Source of the DNA: Adiantum capillus-veneris
Lineage: Eukaryota; Streptophyta; Polypodiopsida; Polypodiales; Pteridaceae
DNA length: 64,000 bases
NCBI GenBank assembly: GCA_014529385.2
Contig: CM043942.1
Location: 49,610,274 to 49,674,273, forward strand
Direction: 5' to 3'
Part shown: positions 10,539 to 21,203 of the stretch, in pieces
How positions within the stretch are numbered: position 1 is the first letter of the stretch
Layout of the letters: each line of letters starts with the position of its first letter
Notes under the pieces: model-generated
What the model was told of the DNA's origin: nothing
Databases searched by the model: none
The model's input: the letters and a program-made list of their open reading frames with translations, nothing else
Translations under genes and position numbers: made by a program

Positions 10539-11279
10539 TCATCTTCCATACTTGTTGTATGCTGCAATTTTTGTTTCCGCTCCCTCTATGTAGGTGAAGA
10601 CATAAAGTCTTTTCCGCTCAGTCATCTCCCCGACGTAGGGTTCCTCGCATCTATAATAGAGATCTTTCTCTCCATTATTATACTTGTATAACCCCAAGTA
10701 GACATTACCTGTGTTGATTCTCAACGTATCGTTTTCTCGCCTTAATCTCGCATTAGGTAAGCTCATTGTTGGTGCCTTTTCCTCACGTTCCTCGTCTATT
10801 TCGGCTTTTGTGCCCATCAATCCCCACTTGTCTACAATGTTAGGATTCGGGACTACCAAGTACATGATACCCTCGTCATCTAGGTACCTGTCTCCACTAT
10901 AGCTTATAGGCACTAAGTCCCTGAACTCACTTGGTCTATCTTCTATTTTCACACAGTAGCGGTCCATACCATCTTTGTATATCTTGGCACCTTGCTTGTT
11001 GTCATATTGATACTTGATGAACAATAGCTTTAGTGTGGCCGAGGGGTCTGATGGTTCTGCTGCCATGTTTTTTCTTCCGTTTAGTTTTATTTGTCCCAAG
11101 TGTTCTATGAAATACTTGAAAGATATCTCTAAAGAAGTTTCGGAGTTGACTTCTTCAAGGATCGGCTCTAACGGTCGCACTATCCCTTGGTTTACACTCT
11201 CCTCCGTTGATGCAACACTCGTTTGATCCGCTAAATTTAGGTGTCTGGTGTTGATTTGTTTTCCTGATCTCAAAAACAT
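10539..11279 (-). CDS. N-terminal gag-region protein of element C, unrecognised
   Basis: A 246-codon frame beginning MFLRSGKQINTRHLNLADQ. An early R-S-G-K/R is common at the start of plant gypsy gag proteins. The rest is mixed alpha/beta-looking and hydrophilic (LKLLFIKYQYDNKQGAKIYK; GLYKYNNGEKDLYYRCEEPY) with no domain I can name. There is no signal peptide. Upstream at about 11,327 the minus strand reads CTCCAG/GTAAGAG, a consensus splice donor, so an earlier exon is possible. Its position as the first frame of the element supports a gag or leader role. Confidence 0.45.
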   Translation of the reverse strand: MFLRSGKQINTRHLNLADQTSVASTEESVNQGIVRPLEPILEEVNSETSLEISFKYFIEHLGQIKLNGRKNMAAEPSDPSATLKLLFIKYQYDNKQGAKIYKDGMDRYCVKIEDRPSEFRDLVPISYSGDRYLDDEGIMYLVVPNPNIVDKWGLMGTKAEIDEEREEKAPTMSLPNARLRRENDTLRINTGNVYLGLYKYNNGEKDLYYRCEEPYVGEMTERKRLYVFTYIEGAETKIAAYNKYGR

Positions 11280-11499
11280 GAATAAAGTGTGATTTACTGA
11301 GTGAATCCAAACCTCTTACCTGGAGATGGAAAGATCTTCCAATTCCTGCAACTGCATGGGTTGTTACTTGATCGGTCTCTGCAAATGAATACACTGGATG
11401 GCTATGAGATCACTGTATCATTCCAACTGTCAACAGATTCAACACTTCAAAATGATCTCAACACAATTTTGCTTGCAGATTATTGACAGTATGTCCAAT

Positions 11500-12560
11500 T
11501 TGAGTTTTGAAAACTCCTGGTATCTTGTATAACCTAGGTCTATGAGCAGGTCAAAAATGAGCTGGATCTGGGCCAGAGGTACACCGATCGCAATCGTACT
11601 TCTAAGCCCAAATTAGATGAAACTTCACCAGCTTGTTCACTAGGCTATTTTAAGACTACCTGCCAGACACTTTTGTATTTGGACTCAAAAAGGTGAAGTT
11701 TTTACTGTTTCTTGGTTGGAAGTGCCTGTTTTTCCAAATTTATCACTTTGACTGGATTTTGATGTTTGATTTGGGATTTGAGAGATACCTGGGTTGTCCT
11801 GTGTACAGGCTATCCCTTTGTATGGTTCCTTCTCAGTTTTGATGTGTTTTGGTCTACTGAAAGTCAATTTCTAAGCCAGTTTAGCAATTTCTGACTTGGA
11901 TCTATGTTCAGATGGTTTGACAGTTATTTTGAGGTTTCTGGCTCTAAGTCCTTTAGACTTTTATGTTTGTATACACCTGGGGATCCCACATGAAATCTGG
12001 TCCAAATCTGGCACTTAGGTACACCGATCGCGATCGTACTTCTGAGCCCAAATCATACCAGATTTGCCATGCTTGTAGACACTGATGTTTTAAGGTTATC
12101 CCCAAAGTCTTTTTGCATTTGGATCACCAAAAGCCAAGATTTTGCACTTTCTAGGTCTGTCAGGCTAGTTTTACCCAAGTGGCCTGATTTTCTTGATTTT
12201 TGATGTTTTTGAGTGTGGTTGCTATAGACAAAGTTGTTTAGAATTTTATCAAGAAGGCACATGTCAAATCTTGTCCAAATCTGACACTGAGGTACACCGA
12301 TCGCGATCGTAGTACTTGGGCCAAATCTAATGAAATTTTGTCTACTCCCTCTAACAAGTGTTTCCTAGTGTTTTGTGCTACCACTTTGTGATTTGAATCA
12401 ATATCAATCCTGTTTGGTCAGATTTTCAGAATTTCAGAGTCTTATGGCTTTTTTGGCCAAAGTTATGGTTTTCTGGTTTCTCGGCTCTGACTTTTGTCCC
12501 AAATCTGACTGGAATGTGATTTACTTATCCTACTTCTAAGTACAGAAATGAAAAAACATA
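11500..12560 (+). repeat. Diverged direct repeats with CGATCGCGATCG core
   Basis: The phrase GGTACACCGATCGCRATCGT occurs at about 11,578, 12,017 and 12,292, each preceded by a CTGG/CTGA phrase and followed by GGGCCAAAT or GAGCCCAAAT-type sequence. The two later copies hold a perfect 12-base palindrome, CGATCGCGATCG. Spacing is about 440 and 275 bases and the intervening sequence is loosely similar (for example TTTTGATGTTT in two copies). No coding frame of note. Confidence 0.65.
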
Positions 12561-13295
12561 AGAAAATGAATCAAACAAAACAAACACGACGGATTTCGGG
12601 GGTTGCAGTAATCATTTAAGCATAGACTTTATTAAAGTCCTCCTAGATATTTACAAGATATTTACCAATTAAGCAAAAATAGGTCAAAATATAGTAGAAT
12701 TGATATTTTAAACGCTGGTAGGTAATGGGAGGGTCATCACTAACCTGCCAGGGACTCATTTAGTAGCAGGGGGCGTTTTCTGACTTGCTGGGGGCTGCTT
12801 GAACTTCAAGCAACTGCCTTTTTCAGCCGGTGAGAGCTTATGAGTGCCAGAAAACTATAGATAGGACCCCTAGCTTCACATTTTACGGAGACTCGGAGCC
12901 TTGGCACACTCTCTCTCCTCTAGAGAGACCACTATGCAGAAATCATTAGAGATTAATCTCTAATTGATTAACCTAAACGGTAATTAGTTTAATCTTTCTT
13001 AATTAGCAAGGTTAGATTAAGCTATTTTGTTAATAAATCAAAGATTAGGCCTATGTATGCTCCTCAAACCTCTCTTAATTGAGTAATCTCTGCTGATTAT
13101 TATAATTAAGCTTAGTAATACTAAGCTAATTAATTATCCTATCAAAATTAGCCAAATTAACCATGAATTAATGGTAAATATATTAATTAAGCTTAGATTA
13201 AGTTGAGGTAATTATCAGAGTTGAACTAGACAGTCATTAAGCTAGAAAAATTATCCTATAATTTTCTGATAAGTTTTCCTAATTAATTAGGCATA

Positions 13296-15700
13296 ATTAC
13301 TCTATTTTTTAAGCAATTTTAATAGGGGAAATTAGTAAATGAATTTCAAATGATGTGATATATTTATCAGTTGTTAATTAGGTGGTAAAGAACTCGTGAT
13401 AATTAGGAGAAGCTCAGAAAATTAATCTAGCTAGTTAATTTAGCAAATTACTCTGTTTTTTGAGTAGTTTAAATAGGGGAAATTAGTAAATGGATTTCAA
13501 ATGTTGTGATATATTTATCAGTGGTTAATTAAGTGCTCAAGAATCCGTGATAATTAGGAGAAGCTCACAAAATCAATATAACTAATTAATTTAGAAGAAT
13601 TACTCTGTTTTTTGAGTAATTTAAATAGGGGAAATTAGTAAATGGATTTCAAATGTTGTGATATATTTATTAGTGGTTAATTAGATGATCAAAAACCCGT
13701 GATAACTAGGAGAAGCTCACAAAATTAATCTAGCTAATTAATTTAGAAGAATTACTCTGTTTTTTGAGTAATTGAAATAGGGGAAATTAGTCAATGGAAT
13801 TAAAATGTTGTGATATATTTATCAGTGGTTAAGTAGGTGTTCAAAAACTTGTGATAATTAGTAGAAGCTCAGAGAATTAATCAAGATCATTAATTTAGCC
13901 GAATTACTCTATTTTTTGAGTAATTTAAATAGGAGAAATTAGTAAATGGATTTCAAATGTTGTGATATATTTATCAGTGGTTAATAAGGTGCTCAAAAAC
14001 CTGTGATAATTAGGAGAAGCTCACAAAATCAATCTACTTAATTAATGTAGAAGAATTACTCTATTTTTTGAGTAATTTAAATAGGGGAAATTAGTAACTG
14101 GAATTCAAATGTTGTGATATATTTTTCAGTGGTTATTTAGGTGTTCAAAAACTCATGATAATTAGGAGAAGCTTAGAAAATTAATTTAGCTAATTAATTC
14201 AGCAGAATTACTCTGTTTTTTGAGTAATTTAAATAGGGGAAATTAATAAATGGATTTCAAATGTTGTGATATATTTATTAGTGGTTAATTAAGTGCTTAA
14301 GAACCTGTCATAATTAGGAGAAGCTCAAAAAATTAATCTAGCTAATTAATTTAGCAAAATTACTCTGTTTTTTTGTAATTTAAATAGGAGAAATTAGTAA
14401 ATTGAATTCAAATGTTGTGATATATTTATCAGTGGTTAATTAGGTGTTCAAAAACCCTTGATAATTAGGAGAATCTCAGAAAATTAATCTAGCTAATTAA
14501 TTTAGAAGAATTACTTTGTTTTTTTGAATAATTTAAATAGGGGAAATTAGTAAATTGAATTCAAATGTTGTGATATATTTATCAGTGGTTAATTAGGTGT
14601 TCAAAAACCTATGATAATTAGGAGAGGCTCAGAAAAGTAATCTAGCTAATTAAGGTAGCAAAAATAATCTGGTATTTGAGTAATTTAAATAAGGGAAATT
14701 AGTAAATGGAATTCAAATGTTGTGATAGATTTATCAGTGCTTAATTAGGTGTTCAAAAACCCGTGATAATTAGGAGAAGCTGAGAAAATTAATCTAGCTA
14801 ATTAAGTTAGCAAAAATACTCTATTATTTGAGTAATTTAAATAGGGGAAGTTAGTAAATAGATTTCAATTTTTTTGATATATTTAGCAGTGGTTGATTAG
14901 GTGTTTAAGAACCTGGTATAATTAGGAGAAGCTCAGAAAATTAATCTAGTTAATTAATTTAGCAAAAATACTCTATTTGTTGAGTAATGTAAATAGGAGA
15001 AATTAGTAAATAGAATTAAAATGTTGTGATATATTTATGAGTGGTTAAATAGGTGGTCAAAAACCTGTGATAAATAGGAGAAGCTCAAAAAATTAATGTA
15101 GCTAATTAATTTAGTAGAAAAACTTTGTTTTTTGAGTAATTTAAATAAGGGAAATTAGTAAATCATGTTATATGATTACATGCTATTTATCAGATCTATA
15201 GTATAGAGTAAAAAGGCCGTGAAAATTATGCTGAGATTATAAAATTAGTATAGATATTTATCTAAGTCAAATTACACTATTTTTAGCTAAAAACTAAAGA
15301 GGGAAATTAGTAAATCATGTTTTATAATTACATGCTATTTATCAGACCAATATTATAGGGTAAAAAGGTGGTGATAATTAAATGAGGGTTAGAAAAGTAG
15401 TATAGATATTTATCTAAGTCAAAATATACTAATTTTGGTGGAAATTTCAAGGGGGAAATTTGTAAATCGTGCTATATGATTACATTCTATTTATCACAGT
15501 TCGCTTACATAATAGATAGGCCGTGATAAATATGTCAAGGTTAAAAAAGTAGTATAAGTGTTTATTTAAGTTAAATTATCCTAATTTTATCTGAAAATTG
15601 AAGATGGAAATTATATAAGTAAGTTGAAAAATAATAAGATAATTACCAGAGGTCAAAAATATCCTTATCTACTAGTGGTAATTATACCATAGTTAATTAG
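13296..15700 (+). repeat. Satellite array, ~152-bp monomers, about 16 units
   Basis: The phrase ATTACTCTGTTTTTTGAGTA recurs at 13296, 13447, 13599, 13751, 13903, 14055, 14207, 14359, 14510 and onward to about 15,117, a steady 151-152-bp period. Each monomer also holds GGGGAAATTAGTAAATGGA, TGTGATATATTTATCAG and GTGATAATTAGGAGAAGCTC. From 15,117 the same phase continues through three to four more diverged units (15,271; 15,424; 15,576). The array is AT-rich and non-coding. Confidence 0.93.
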
Positions 15701-16151
15701 TGAGGTTAGTAAATCATAATTGACCAAAAGTCTTATTTTTAGCAAATGATTAATTAAAATAAATAGTCTTTGTGGTTAAAAGTTTTTAAAAAAATTATAG
15801 TAAGTGCAAACCTATGATATCAAGTTAAGAAAATGAAATCTTTAAGAGAAATTAAATACAATAAATATTAAGCCCAAAATAAGTAAATTATTAGCTTAAA
15901 AGTTGATAGGAAAATTAGGAAAAAGATATAGAAAATTATAAGAAAGTTGGGAGAGCTTAGAAAACCCTTAGGGAAGCGGTGGAAGAAGTTATCATGCTTA
16001 TATAGACAAATAAGAAATTACTAGGTCAAGATTTATCAATTAAGACTATAAATTTAACCTTGGATGGGTTACGGTTGAATACAAAGGTTAAGTCTAGATT
16101 TTGAATTATTTCCCTAATGATTAGACGTCCTTTTTATAAGGATAAGAAGTT
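15701..16151 (+). other. AT-rich spacer upstream of the small frame
   Basis: Non-coding, AT-rich. The last 90 bases (GGTTAAGTCTAGATTTTGAA and a CCTTTTTATAAGGATA segment) resemble the sequence just upstream of the second small frame at 17,563, so the duplication that made the two frames includes their 5' flanks. The TTTTTATAAGG stretch is TATA-like. Confidence 0.5.
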
Positions 16152-16349
16152 ATGGCATCAAAAAGAACCCGAGAAAATCCTACATCTGATGATGAGGAAG
16201 TAGCTCCAAAACAAACTAGAGCGTCGCACGACGACGAAGCCGGGCCTAGTAGTAGGCCTACGGAGGAGAGTCTTCAGGCGCCAGCACAGCAGCAGATGGC
16301 CAATCAATCCCAGATGGGTGTCCCATTGTTCAATTATGTCTTTAATTAG
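16152..16349 (+). CDS. Small reading frame, copy 1, HDDEAGPS core
   Basis: Sixty-five codons starting MASKRTRENPTSDDEEVAPK, with SHDDEAGPSSRP near residues 25-36 and a Gln-rich tail. It has a basic start and acidic middle and is hydrophilic throughout, with no domain recognised. It is a duplicate of the frame at 17,563, including flanks and the downstream GCATTGCATA phrase. The same core occurs in the C LTR at 1,816. It lies between two blocks of the 152-bp satellite. Confidence 0.5.
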   Translation: MASKRTRENPTSDDEEVAPKQTRASHDDEAGPSSRPTEESLQAPAQQQMANQSQMGVPLFNYVFN

Positions 16350-16509
16350 TTTAAGTTATTTTATAAGTTAGCATTGCATAGGTAAGAAGGATAAACTGGC
16401 TGAAATCATTGTAATTAGCTTCATTAATCTTATGATAATTTGTAGTGCTTCATTACACTGTTATTAAACTGCAATAATTCTGTGAAAAATTAGTTAATCA
16501 TTTTGCTAA

Positions 16510-17210
16510 TTATTAGGGTTATTAAGCTTATTTTTACTTAAAGTTAAGTGGGAATATGTGAGTTAGATAATTATGTTATAATTATCAAAGTTAGAAAAAA
16601 ATCATTAGAAAGTCATGGTAATCAGGTCAAGTACAAAATTAGTAGGTTAACTTAGATAATGATGTGATAGTTATCAGAGCTAAAAAAAATCATTAGAAAT
16701 CTGTGGTAATTAGATAAAATACAATAAATTAATTGAGATAATTATCTTAGCAAATTACCCTGATTGTTGATATAAAGCAAAGGGGGAAATTAATAAATTA
16801 AGTTAGGTAATTATGTGATAATTATTAGAGCTAGGAAACATCATTAGGAAGTTGTGGTAATCAGACCAAGTACAAAAAATAGTTTAGTTAATTATCTTAG
16901 CCAAATTACTCTTAGTTTTAATATAAAGTAAAGGGGGGAATTAGTAAGTTAATTTAGATAAATATGTGATAATTATCAGAGTTAGAAAACATCACTAGGA
17001 AGCCGTGGTAATTATATCAAGCACAAAAAATTAATTTAGATAATTATCTTAGCTAAAAGACCTTGATTTTTGACCTAAGTCAAGAGAAAAAATTGTCTAA
17101 TTGAGTTAGATATTTATATATAAATTATCATGGGTATAAAACATCATTAGAAATATGTGATAATCATCTCAAGCTTAAAAAAATAAATTATCCAAGTAAA
17201 TGGGCTTATT
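16510..17210 (+). repeat. Second satellite block, ~150-bp period, about 5 units
   Basis: Units of about 150 bp marked by GGGGGAAATTAATAAATTA-type phrases at about 16,784 and 16,934, with TATGTGATAATTATCAGAG and CATTAGRAARYYGTGGTAAT after each. The layout of motifs in the monomer is that of the 13.3-15.7 kb array, but the sequence has diverged, so this is a separate subfamily of the same satellite. Confidence 0.8.
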
Positions 17211-17562
17211 TGGTATGATTTTTTCTATAAAATTAACTAGGGAAAAAAGGGAAATAATTAATATAATTAGGGAAAAAGTACTAGATCTTTGAAATACTCT
17301 AAAAAACCTACATGAATATATCATAGCCTAAATAAGGCTAAGAGATTACTAGGGTTAAAACAATTCAATTTGGACCCTAGAAATTGAATAGGAAATAGAT
17401 AAGTAGTTGAGCAACTAATAAGAATACTCAAGGACTTGGGTACGTTGTTGGACCACTCCTAGGTTTTTTAAGAGGTTAAGTTTGTATATTATAATCTCAT
17501 GGCTGAAAAATCCTTTTAAAGGATATTAGAAGGCCCCAAAAAGGACATGTACCAGTGATCAA

Positions 17563-17700
17563 ATGGATGAGGAGTTTTTGCCCAAGAGGGGCAAAGGTAC
17601 ACATGATCATGAGGCCGGCCCTAGTATCATTCCTTCAGATGTGACCATGTGTCCCCTGAAGAGGTGCAGCAAGTTGCGATTCTTGACCAGTCACAGGTGA
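17563..17700 (+). CDS. Small reading frame, copy 2, HDHEAGPS core, with splice donor
   Basis: Forty-six codons, MDEEFLPKRGKGTHDHEAGP at the start. After residue 25 a shifted frame (SPEEVQQVAILDQSQ) matches the Gln-rich tail of copy 1 better, so a frameshift is likely. The frame ends at TCACAG/GTGAGT (17,696/17,697), a consensus 5' splice site. If used, the exon could join to an acceptor past the primer site; CATCTTTGCAG/GA near 18,980 is a candidate. That would put the first exon of a retrotransposon protein inside its LTR. Inference; no transcript evidence. Confidence 0.45.
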   Translation: MDEEFLPKRGKGTHDHEAGPSIIPSDVTMCPLKRCSKLRFLTSHR

Positions 17701-18824
17701 GTTTAAGTTCTCAAGGTTCAGTTAATTTTTTTATATAAAGGTTTAAGGTAATTTAACATTGCATACGTTAAGTATTAGTTAGAATCACTAGGATTGAGTA
17801 AACTGGCCAAGAACGGAAGATTAAATCTTCCAAGAAACACCGAGCATTTGATTGAAGAGAAATAAGAAAGAAATGCCTTGGTTCGTCTAGGTGACTAGGG
17901 AATGAACTGATTGACCATCCTTAGGGTAGCTTGTCTCAAGATCATCACCCTGACATTTTGATATTGTTCTCTCAAGTGGAGAGTAATGGAAGCTATGTGG
18001 CTTCAGAGCAGTCCGCTACCTCCATGAATGCCGAGTCTCTACTCCGTTCATGTCATTGTTTCTTAAATGTTAGGATATGGTCTTTATCCTAGGGGAGTCG
18101 CCCGGTTGTATGGGCAACTGGCTAGGGTGTATGGGCACCCAAACTTTTGTTTTTAAATAAGGAGAGGTGTATGGGCACCCATTGTATATGTGATCTTGAG
18201 ACAAGTAGAGTGCTAGTAAAAGTTTTGATATGACAATACATTGTCTTAAGTTTAAGGATGTCTATTTTATGAAAGCCTGTTTTTAATGCTGATTTCAATA
18301 ACTTGTTTTAATAAACTGTTGTATGGGAAAGTTAAAAGGAAACCATTATTTTATATGTCAAGAATAATGTGGTAGTAATTAGAAAACAAAAAATTATGTG
18401 TGAGTGCGGGGTGGTAAGTGGGGATCGACTCAGGTTGTCAATAATGGACGGATGGACTTGATTAGTCAAATAACTATCCATTCACGCGCACTAACGATAG
18501 AAGACTTATTCAATGGAAGAGGAGTCCACCAACAGCTGTGCTCTCACTCTTGTAGAGGGAAAAAAACGTTGGATGAGGATACCTTAGCCCATGTGTGGAG
18601 GTTATAGGGCCGAAAATATTTTTGGATTTTTAAGATTTTGTCCCGTTTTTGCTTGCGAGATAGGACTAGGTCTTTCTCTAGGGCTATAGTCCCAAGCCAT
18701 TGCCAATGGTAAAGGTCTATTCCCTCGATTATTTTCTTTGAGACTCAGACTTTGATAGGCCTAGAGACCTATTAAGGACCCCCATCTTGACCTTTGGTGT
18801 CGGGGTGGTTGTGGGCAGTTTTCA
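17701..18824 (+). other. Distal part of LTR-like region D
   Basis: Non-coding. It contains three copies of TGTATGGGCA (near 18,106, 18,128 and 18,169), an AATAAA at about 18,310, and two segments shared with the C LTR. It ends TTTTCA just before the primer site. The AATAAA may be the LTR polyadenylation signal. Confidence 0.5.
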
Positions 18825-18825
18825 C

Positions 18826-18838
18826 TTGGTATCAAAGC
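18826..18838 (+). promoter_or_regulatory. Primer-binding site, initiator tRNA-Met type
   Basis: TTGGTATCAAAGC differs by one base from TGGTATCAGAGC, the common plant primer site complementary to the 3' end of initiator tRNA-Met. It begins two bases after the TTCA end of region D, as expected for the 5' LTR of a plus-strand element. Confidence 0.6.
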
Positions 18839-19144
18839 ATGTGTTAATTAAGCCCTTGGACCTAGGGAAAGATGAAGGTACTATGAAAAAAAATTGTGGG
18901 TTTGATTAAAGAGATTAAAGATGTGTATAATTGAAATAAGAGAGAGGAAGAAAAAGAGAAATATTATCCCCATCTTTGCAGGAAGACTTCCATCATGCTT
19001 TCCGCAAGTTTATGATCTTCAATATCATGTTTTTGGGAGCTTGCTCATCCCGAAGGTACACAATTTGGAAAAGTGTGATGAAGTTACTAGACTACATGTT
19101 CTCCCCATCCACTTGGGGAATTAGTTGGGGAGGGTCTAGTCAAG
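18839..19144 (+). other. Truncated 5' leader of element D
   Basis: The sequence after the primer site is purine-rich and non-coding up to CATCTTTGCAG near 18,980. From there a frame stays open (EDFHHAFRKFMIFNIMFLGA and onward) until LINE copy a begins at about 19,145. This could be the start of a second exon, but I do not recognise the peptide. The rest of element D is missing. Confidence 0.3.
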
Positions 19145-20020
19145 TATTCCCACCATTGTTTTGGCCAATGTCTCTTCCATATTTTGTTGAGGGGGCTACT
19201 CCAATCATCCTCCTGCATTAATGCTTGGTATATGCCTTTAGAGTGAGGTTTCCAAAAGAGGCTACCCTCCGGCCATCTCCAAGCGTTCATTTCAAACTTT
19301 GATTCACAAATTGTCATAGCCACATTATCAAGCTCTTTTATCACCCTAATGACTAGCAAGATCTCAAAGCCATTCAGCTGATATTTTGCTAGAGAGTCAA
19401 TAGTTTTCCAGCTCTTACTATTGCCGTCCCATAATTTCTCTAGTCGAATGAGACCCTTATTATTCACTTTCTTGGACATTTCTATCCAATAGGGGCTATG
19501 TGGTGGCCCCAAGACTTTAGAGGGCCAGGGGGGAACAGTGTAAGCTAGGGTTCTTGAAATACCTGGCTACTTCCCCCCATTCCAAAACCTCAGCTGCTCT
19601 TTTGCTCTTCCTCATCAGGTCCCTTGAAAGTCCACCCGAGCTAAGGGAAGACCACTTCGGGGACAGAAGTTTGTCATGTATCATCACGTCCTTCCACTTT
19701 CCACCTTTTGATCCCACATTTGCTACATCGAGCCGCTTCCGTGGTCATGATAGCCCAAGCTTGCTCTTGTTTAGCCAATGAGACTATAATTTTGGCACAA
19801 AGGGCCTCAACATGGGATACCGGGTTAAGAATACCGAGACCTCCTTGGTCTACTAGACGAGCGACTATCTCCCATCTTGCCCATTGCCATGGACGGGAGG
19901 TTTTTGTGTTGTTCTTCCAAAGAAACCTTTTAACTGCTCTTAAGAATTCTTTCCAATTGCACTTAGCCATCTTGAGGATGGGACTGAGGAAAGCAATGTA
20001 CAGGAGCATATAAGAATTTA

Positions 20021-21061
20021 TCACTCTAATCCAAATGTGGAAGGGAGGAGAGCAAACTGCCACCTTCTCATCTTTGTTCTGATTTTTTCAAGAATCCATT
20101 GAAATATTTGTTTGTGGGTTATGTCCACCCCTAAGAGGGCTCCTAGGTGTCTGAATAAACTTCCTTTTGAGATAATCTCCCCTGACCAAACTGAAGGGTC
20201 GACAGAGTCGTTTTCTGACAGGGAGATAAGCCTTGACTTCTCTTTATTGCACTTGGAACCCGAGGCCACGGAGAATGTTTGCACAATCTCTAGAGCTCTC
20301 TTGAGGACTTGGGGGCATGCCTTCAAGAACATGAGCGAATCATCTGTAAGCATTTTGGCCAGGAGCTGGTTATTGCCCGGAATTGTCACGCCTTGAATCT
20401 CCCCTCGTGCCGCACTGGCTTCGAGCATCGTGATGAGAGGATGCAATCTGATGGCAAAAAGCAAGGGGGCCAGGGGACATCCTTGCTTAATAGACCTTTT
20501 CACCTCAAAAGAGCCCACAATTCTATCATTGAATAGGAGCTCTAACTGGCTGCCAACTCCAAGTATGCAAATAAGGCGACAAAGGTGAGGCCCAAAGCCC
20601 AAAGCCCCCATGACATCTTCTACATAGGACCATTCAATCTTGTCATAAGCCTTGTCGAGGTCCAACTGCAGTAGAATGCAATCTTGTTTGGAAAAGGTTG
20701 CGTACTCAATTCCCACCATTGCTGCCAAGATATTGTCATATATGGATCTCCCTTTAATAAATCCATGACTCCAAGTATGCGAATGAGGCGACAAAGGTGA
20801 GGCCCAAAGCCCAAAGCCCCCATGACATCTTCCACATAGGACCATTATATCCTCTCTCATAAGCCTTGTCGAGGTCCACCAGAATGCAGTCTTTTTAGAA
20901 AAGGTTGGGTACTCAATTCCCACCATTGCTGCCAAGATATTGTCATATACGGATCTCCCTTTAATAAACCCGTGTTGATGGGGAGAGATGATTCTATTCA
21001 AGAGGGGGGCAAGCCTGAGAGCGATCGCCTTGGCAATAATTTTGTATGCTACTGACGTCAT
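20021..21061 (-). CDS. LINE reverse transcriptase, copy a
   Basis: A 346-codon frame beginning MTSVAYKIIAKAIALRLAPL, the usual L1 finger motif. HQHGFIKGRS occurs once near residue 28 and again as HGFIKGRSIYD near residue 100, because a 210-bp segment is tandemly duplicated. Palm motifs follow: DLDKAYDKIEWSYVEDVM, then SIKQGCPLAPLLFA, then DDSLMF with LTDD instead of the usual F/Y-A-DD. The Ala-to-Thr change and the internal duplication predict a dead enzyme. Downstream frames (20063-19674, 19512-19087) carry the thumb and C-terminal region. Confidence 0.85.
   Translation of the reverse strand: MTSVAYKIIAKAIALRLAPLLNRIISPHQHGFIKGRSVYDNILAAMVGIEYPTFSKKTAFWWTSTRLMREDIMVLCGRCHGGFGLWASPLSPHSHTWSHGFIKGRSIYDNILAAMVGIEYATFSKQDCILLQLDLDKAYDKIEWSYVEDVMGALGFGPHLCRLICILGVGSQLELLFNDRIVGSFEVKRSIKQGCPLAPLLFAIRLHPLITMLEASAARGEIQGVTIPGNNQLLAKMLTDDSLMFLKACPQVLKRALEIVQTFSVASGSKCNKEKSRLISLSENDSVDPSVWSGEIISKGSLFRHLGALLGVDITHKQIFQWILEKIRTKMRRWQFALLPSTFGLE
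20559..20974. repeat. Tandem duplication of 210 bp inside LINE copy a
   Basis: The segment from CCAAGTATGCAAATAAGGCG (20559) to AATAAATCCATG (20768) is repeated at 20769-20974 with a few substitutions and about 20 bases lost. It spans the RT finger and palm, so the duplication breaks the protein fold. Confidence 0.9.
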
Positions 21062-21203
21062 AGTAATGGGGCGCCATGCTTAAGTTGAGAGCATGGCCAT
21101 ACCTGTTTTTGGATGGTTTGATAAGCCCTCTTTTAACACTTGTATCCAAGCACTCTTCGAAAATAGCTTGATTAGCCATCCGAGTGATTGGACTTTTGAG
21201 ATT

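Larger units (their letters stand above)
762..11394 (-). mobile_element. Ty3/gypsy chromodomain retrotransposon C, chimeric and degenerate
   Basis: Read on the minus strand the order is gag (about 11,279-9,056), zinc-binding and protease parts, a second zinc knuckle and protease (7,197-6,630), reverse transcriptase, RNase H, integrase and chromodomain, then a 3' LTR. Protease-RT-RNase H-integrase order is diagnostic of Ty3/gypsy, and the terminal chromodomain marks a chromovirus. No matching 5' LTR is visible right of 11.4 kb; the LTR-like sequence there (D) has the opposite orientation. Frameshifts and stops separate most domains, so the element is dead. The gag-side half and the pol-side half look like two different elements joined near 7,197. 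Confidence 0.85.
11500..18824 (+). mobile_element. LTR-like region D, related to the C LTR, repeat-swollen
   Basis: Blocks of this region match the C LTR in order but on the plus strand: TTTAGTAGCAGGGGGCGTTT near 12,757, the HDxEAGxS frame at 17,563, GTGGTAGTAATTAG near 18,369, and a CATCTTGA...GTCGGGGTGG end at 18,783-18,808. It ends TTCA, followed by a primer site. In C the first and second blocks are about 1.1 kb apart; here they are 4.8 kb apart because tandem arrays lie between. The left end is not resolved. It is best read as a 5' LTR of a lost element; it could be a solo LTR family variant. Confidence 0.55.
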
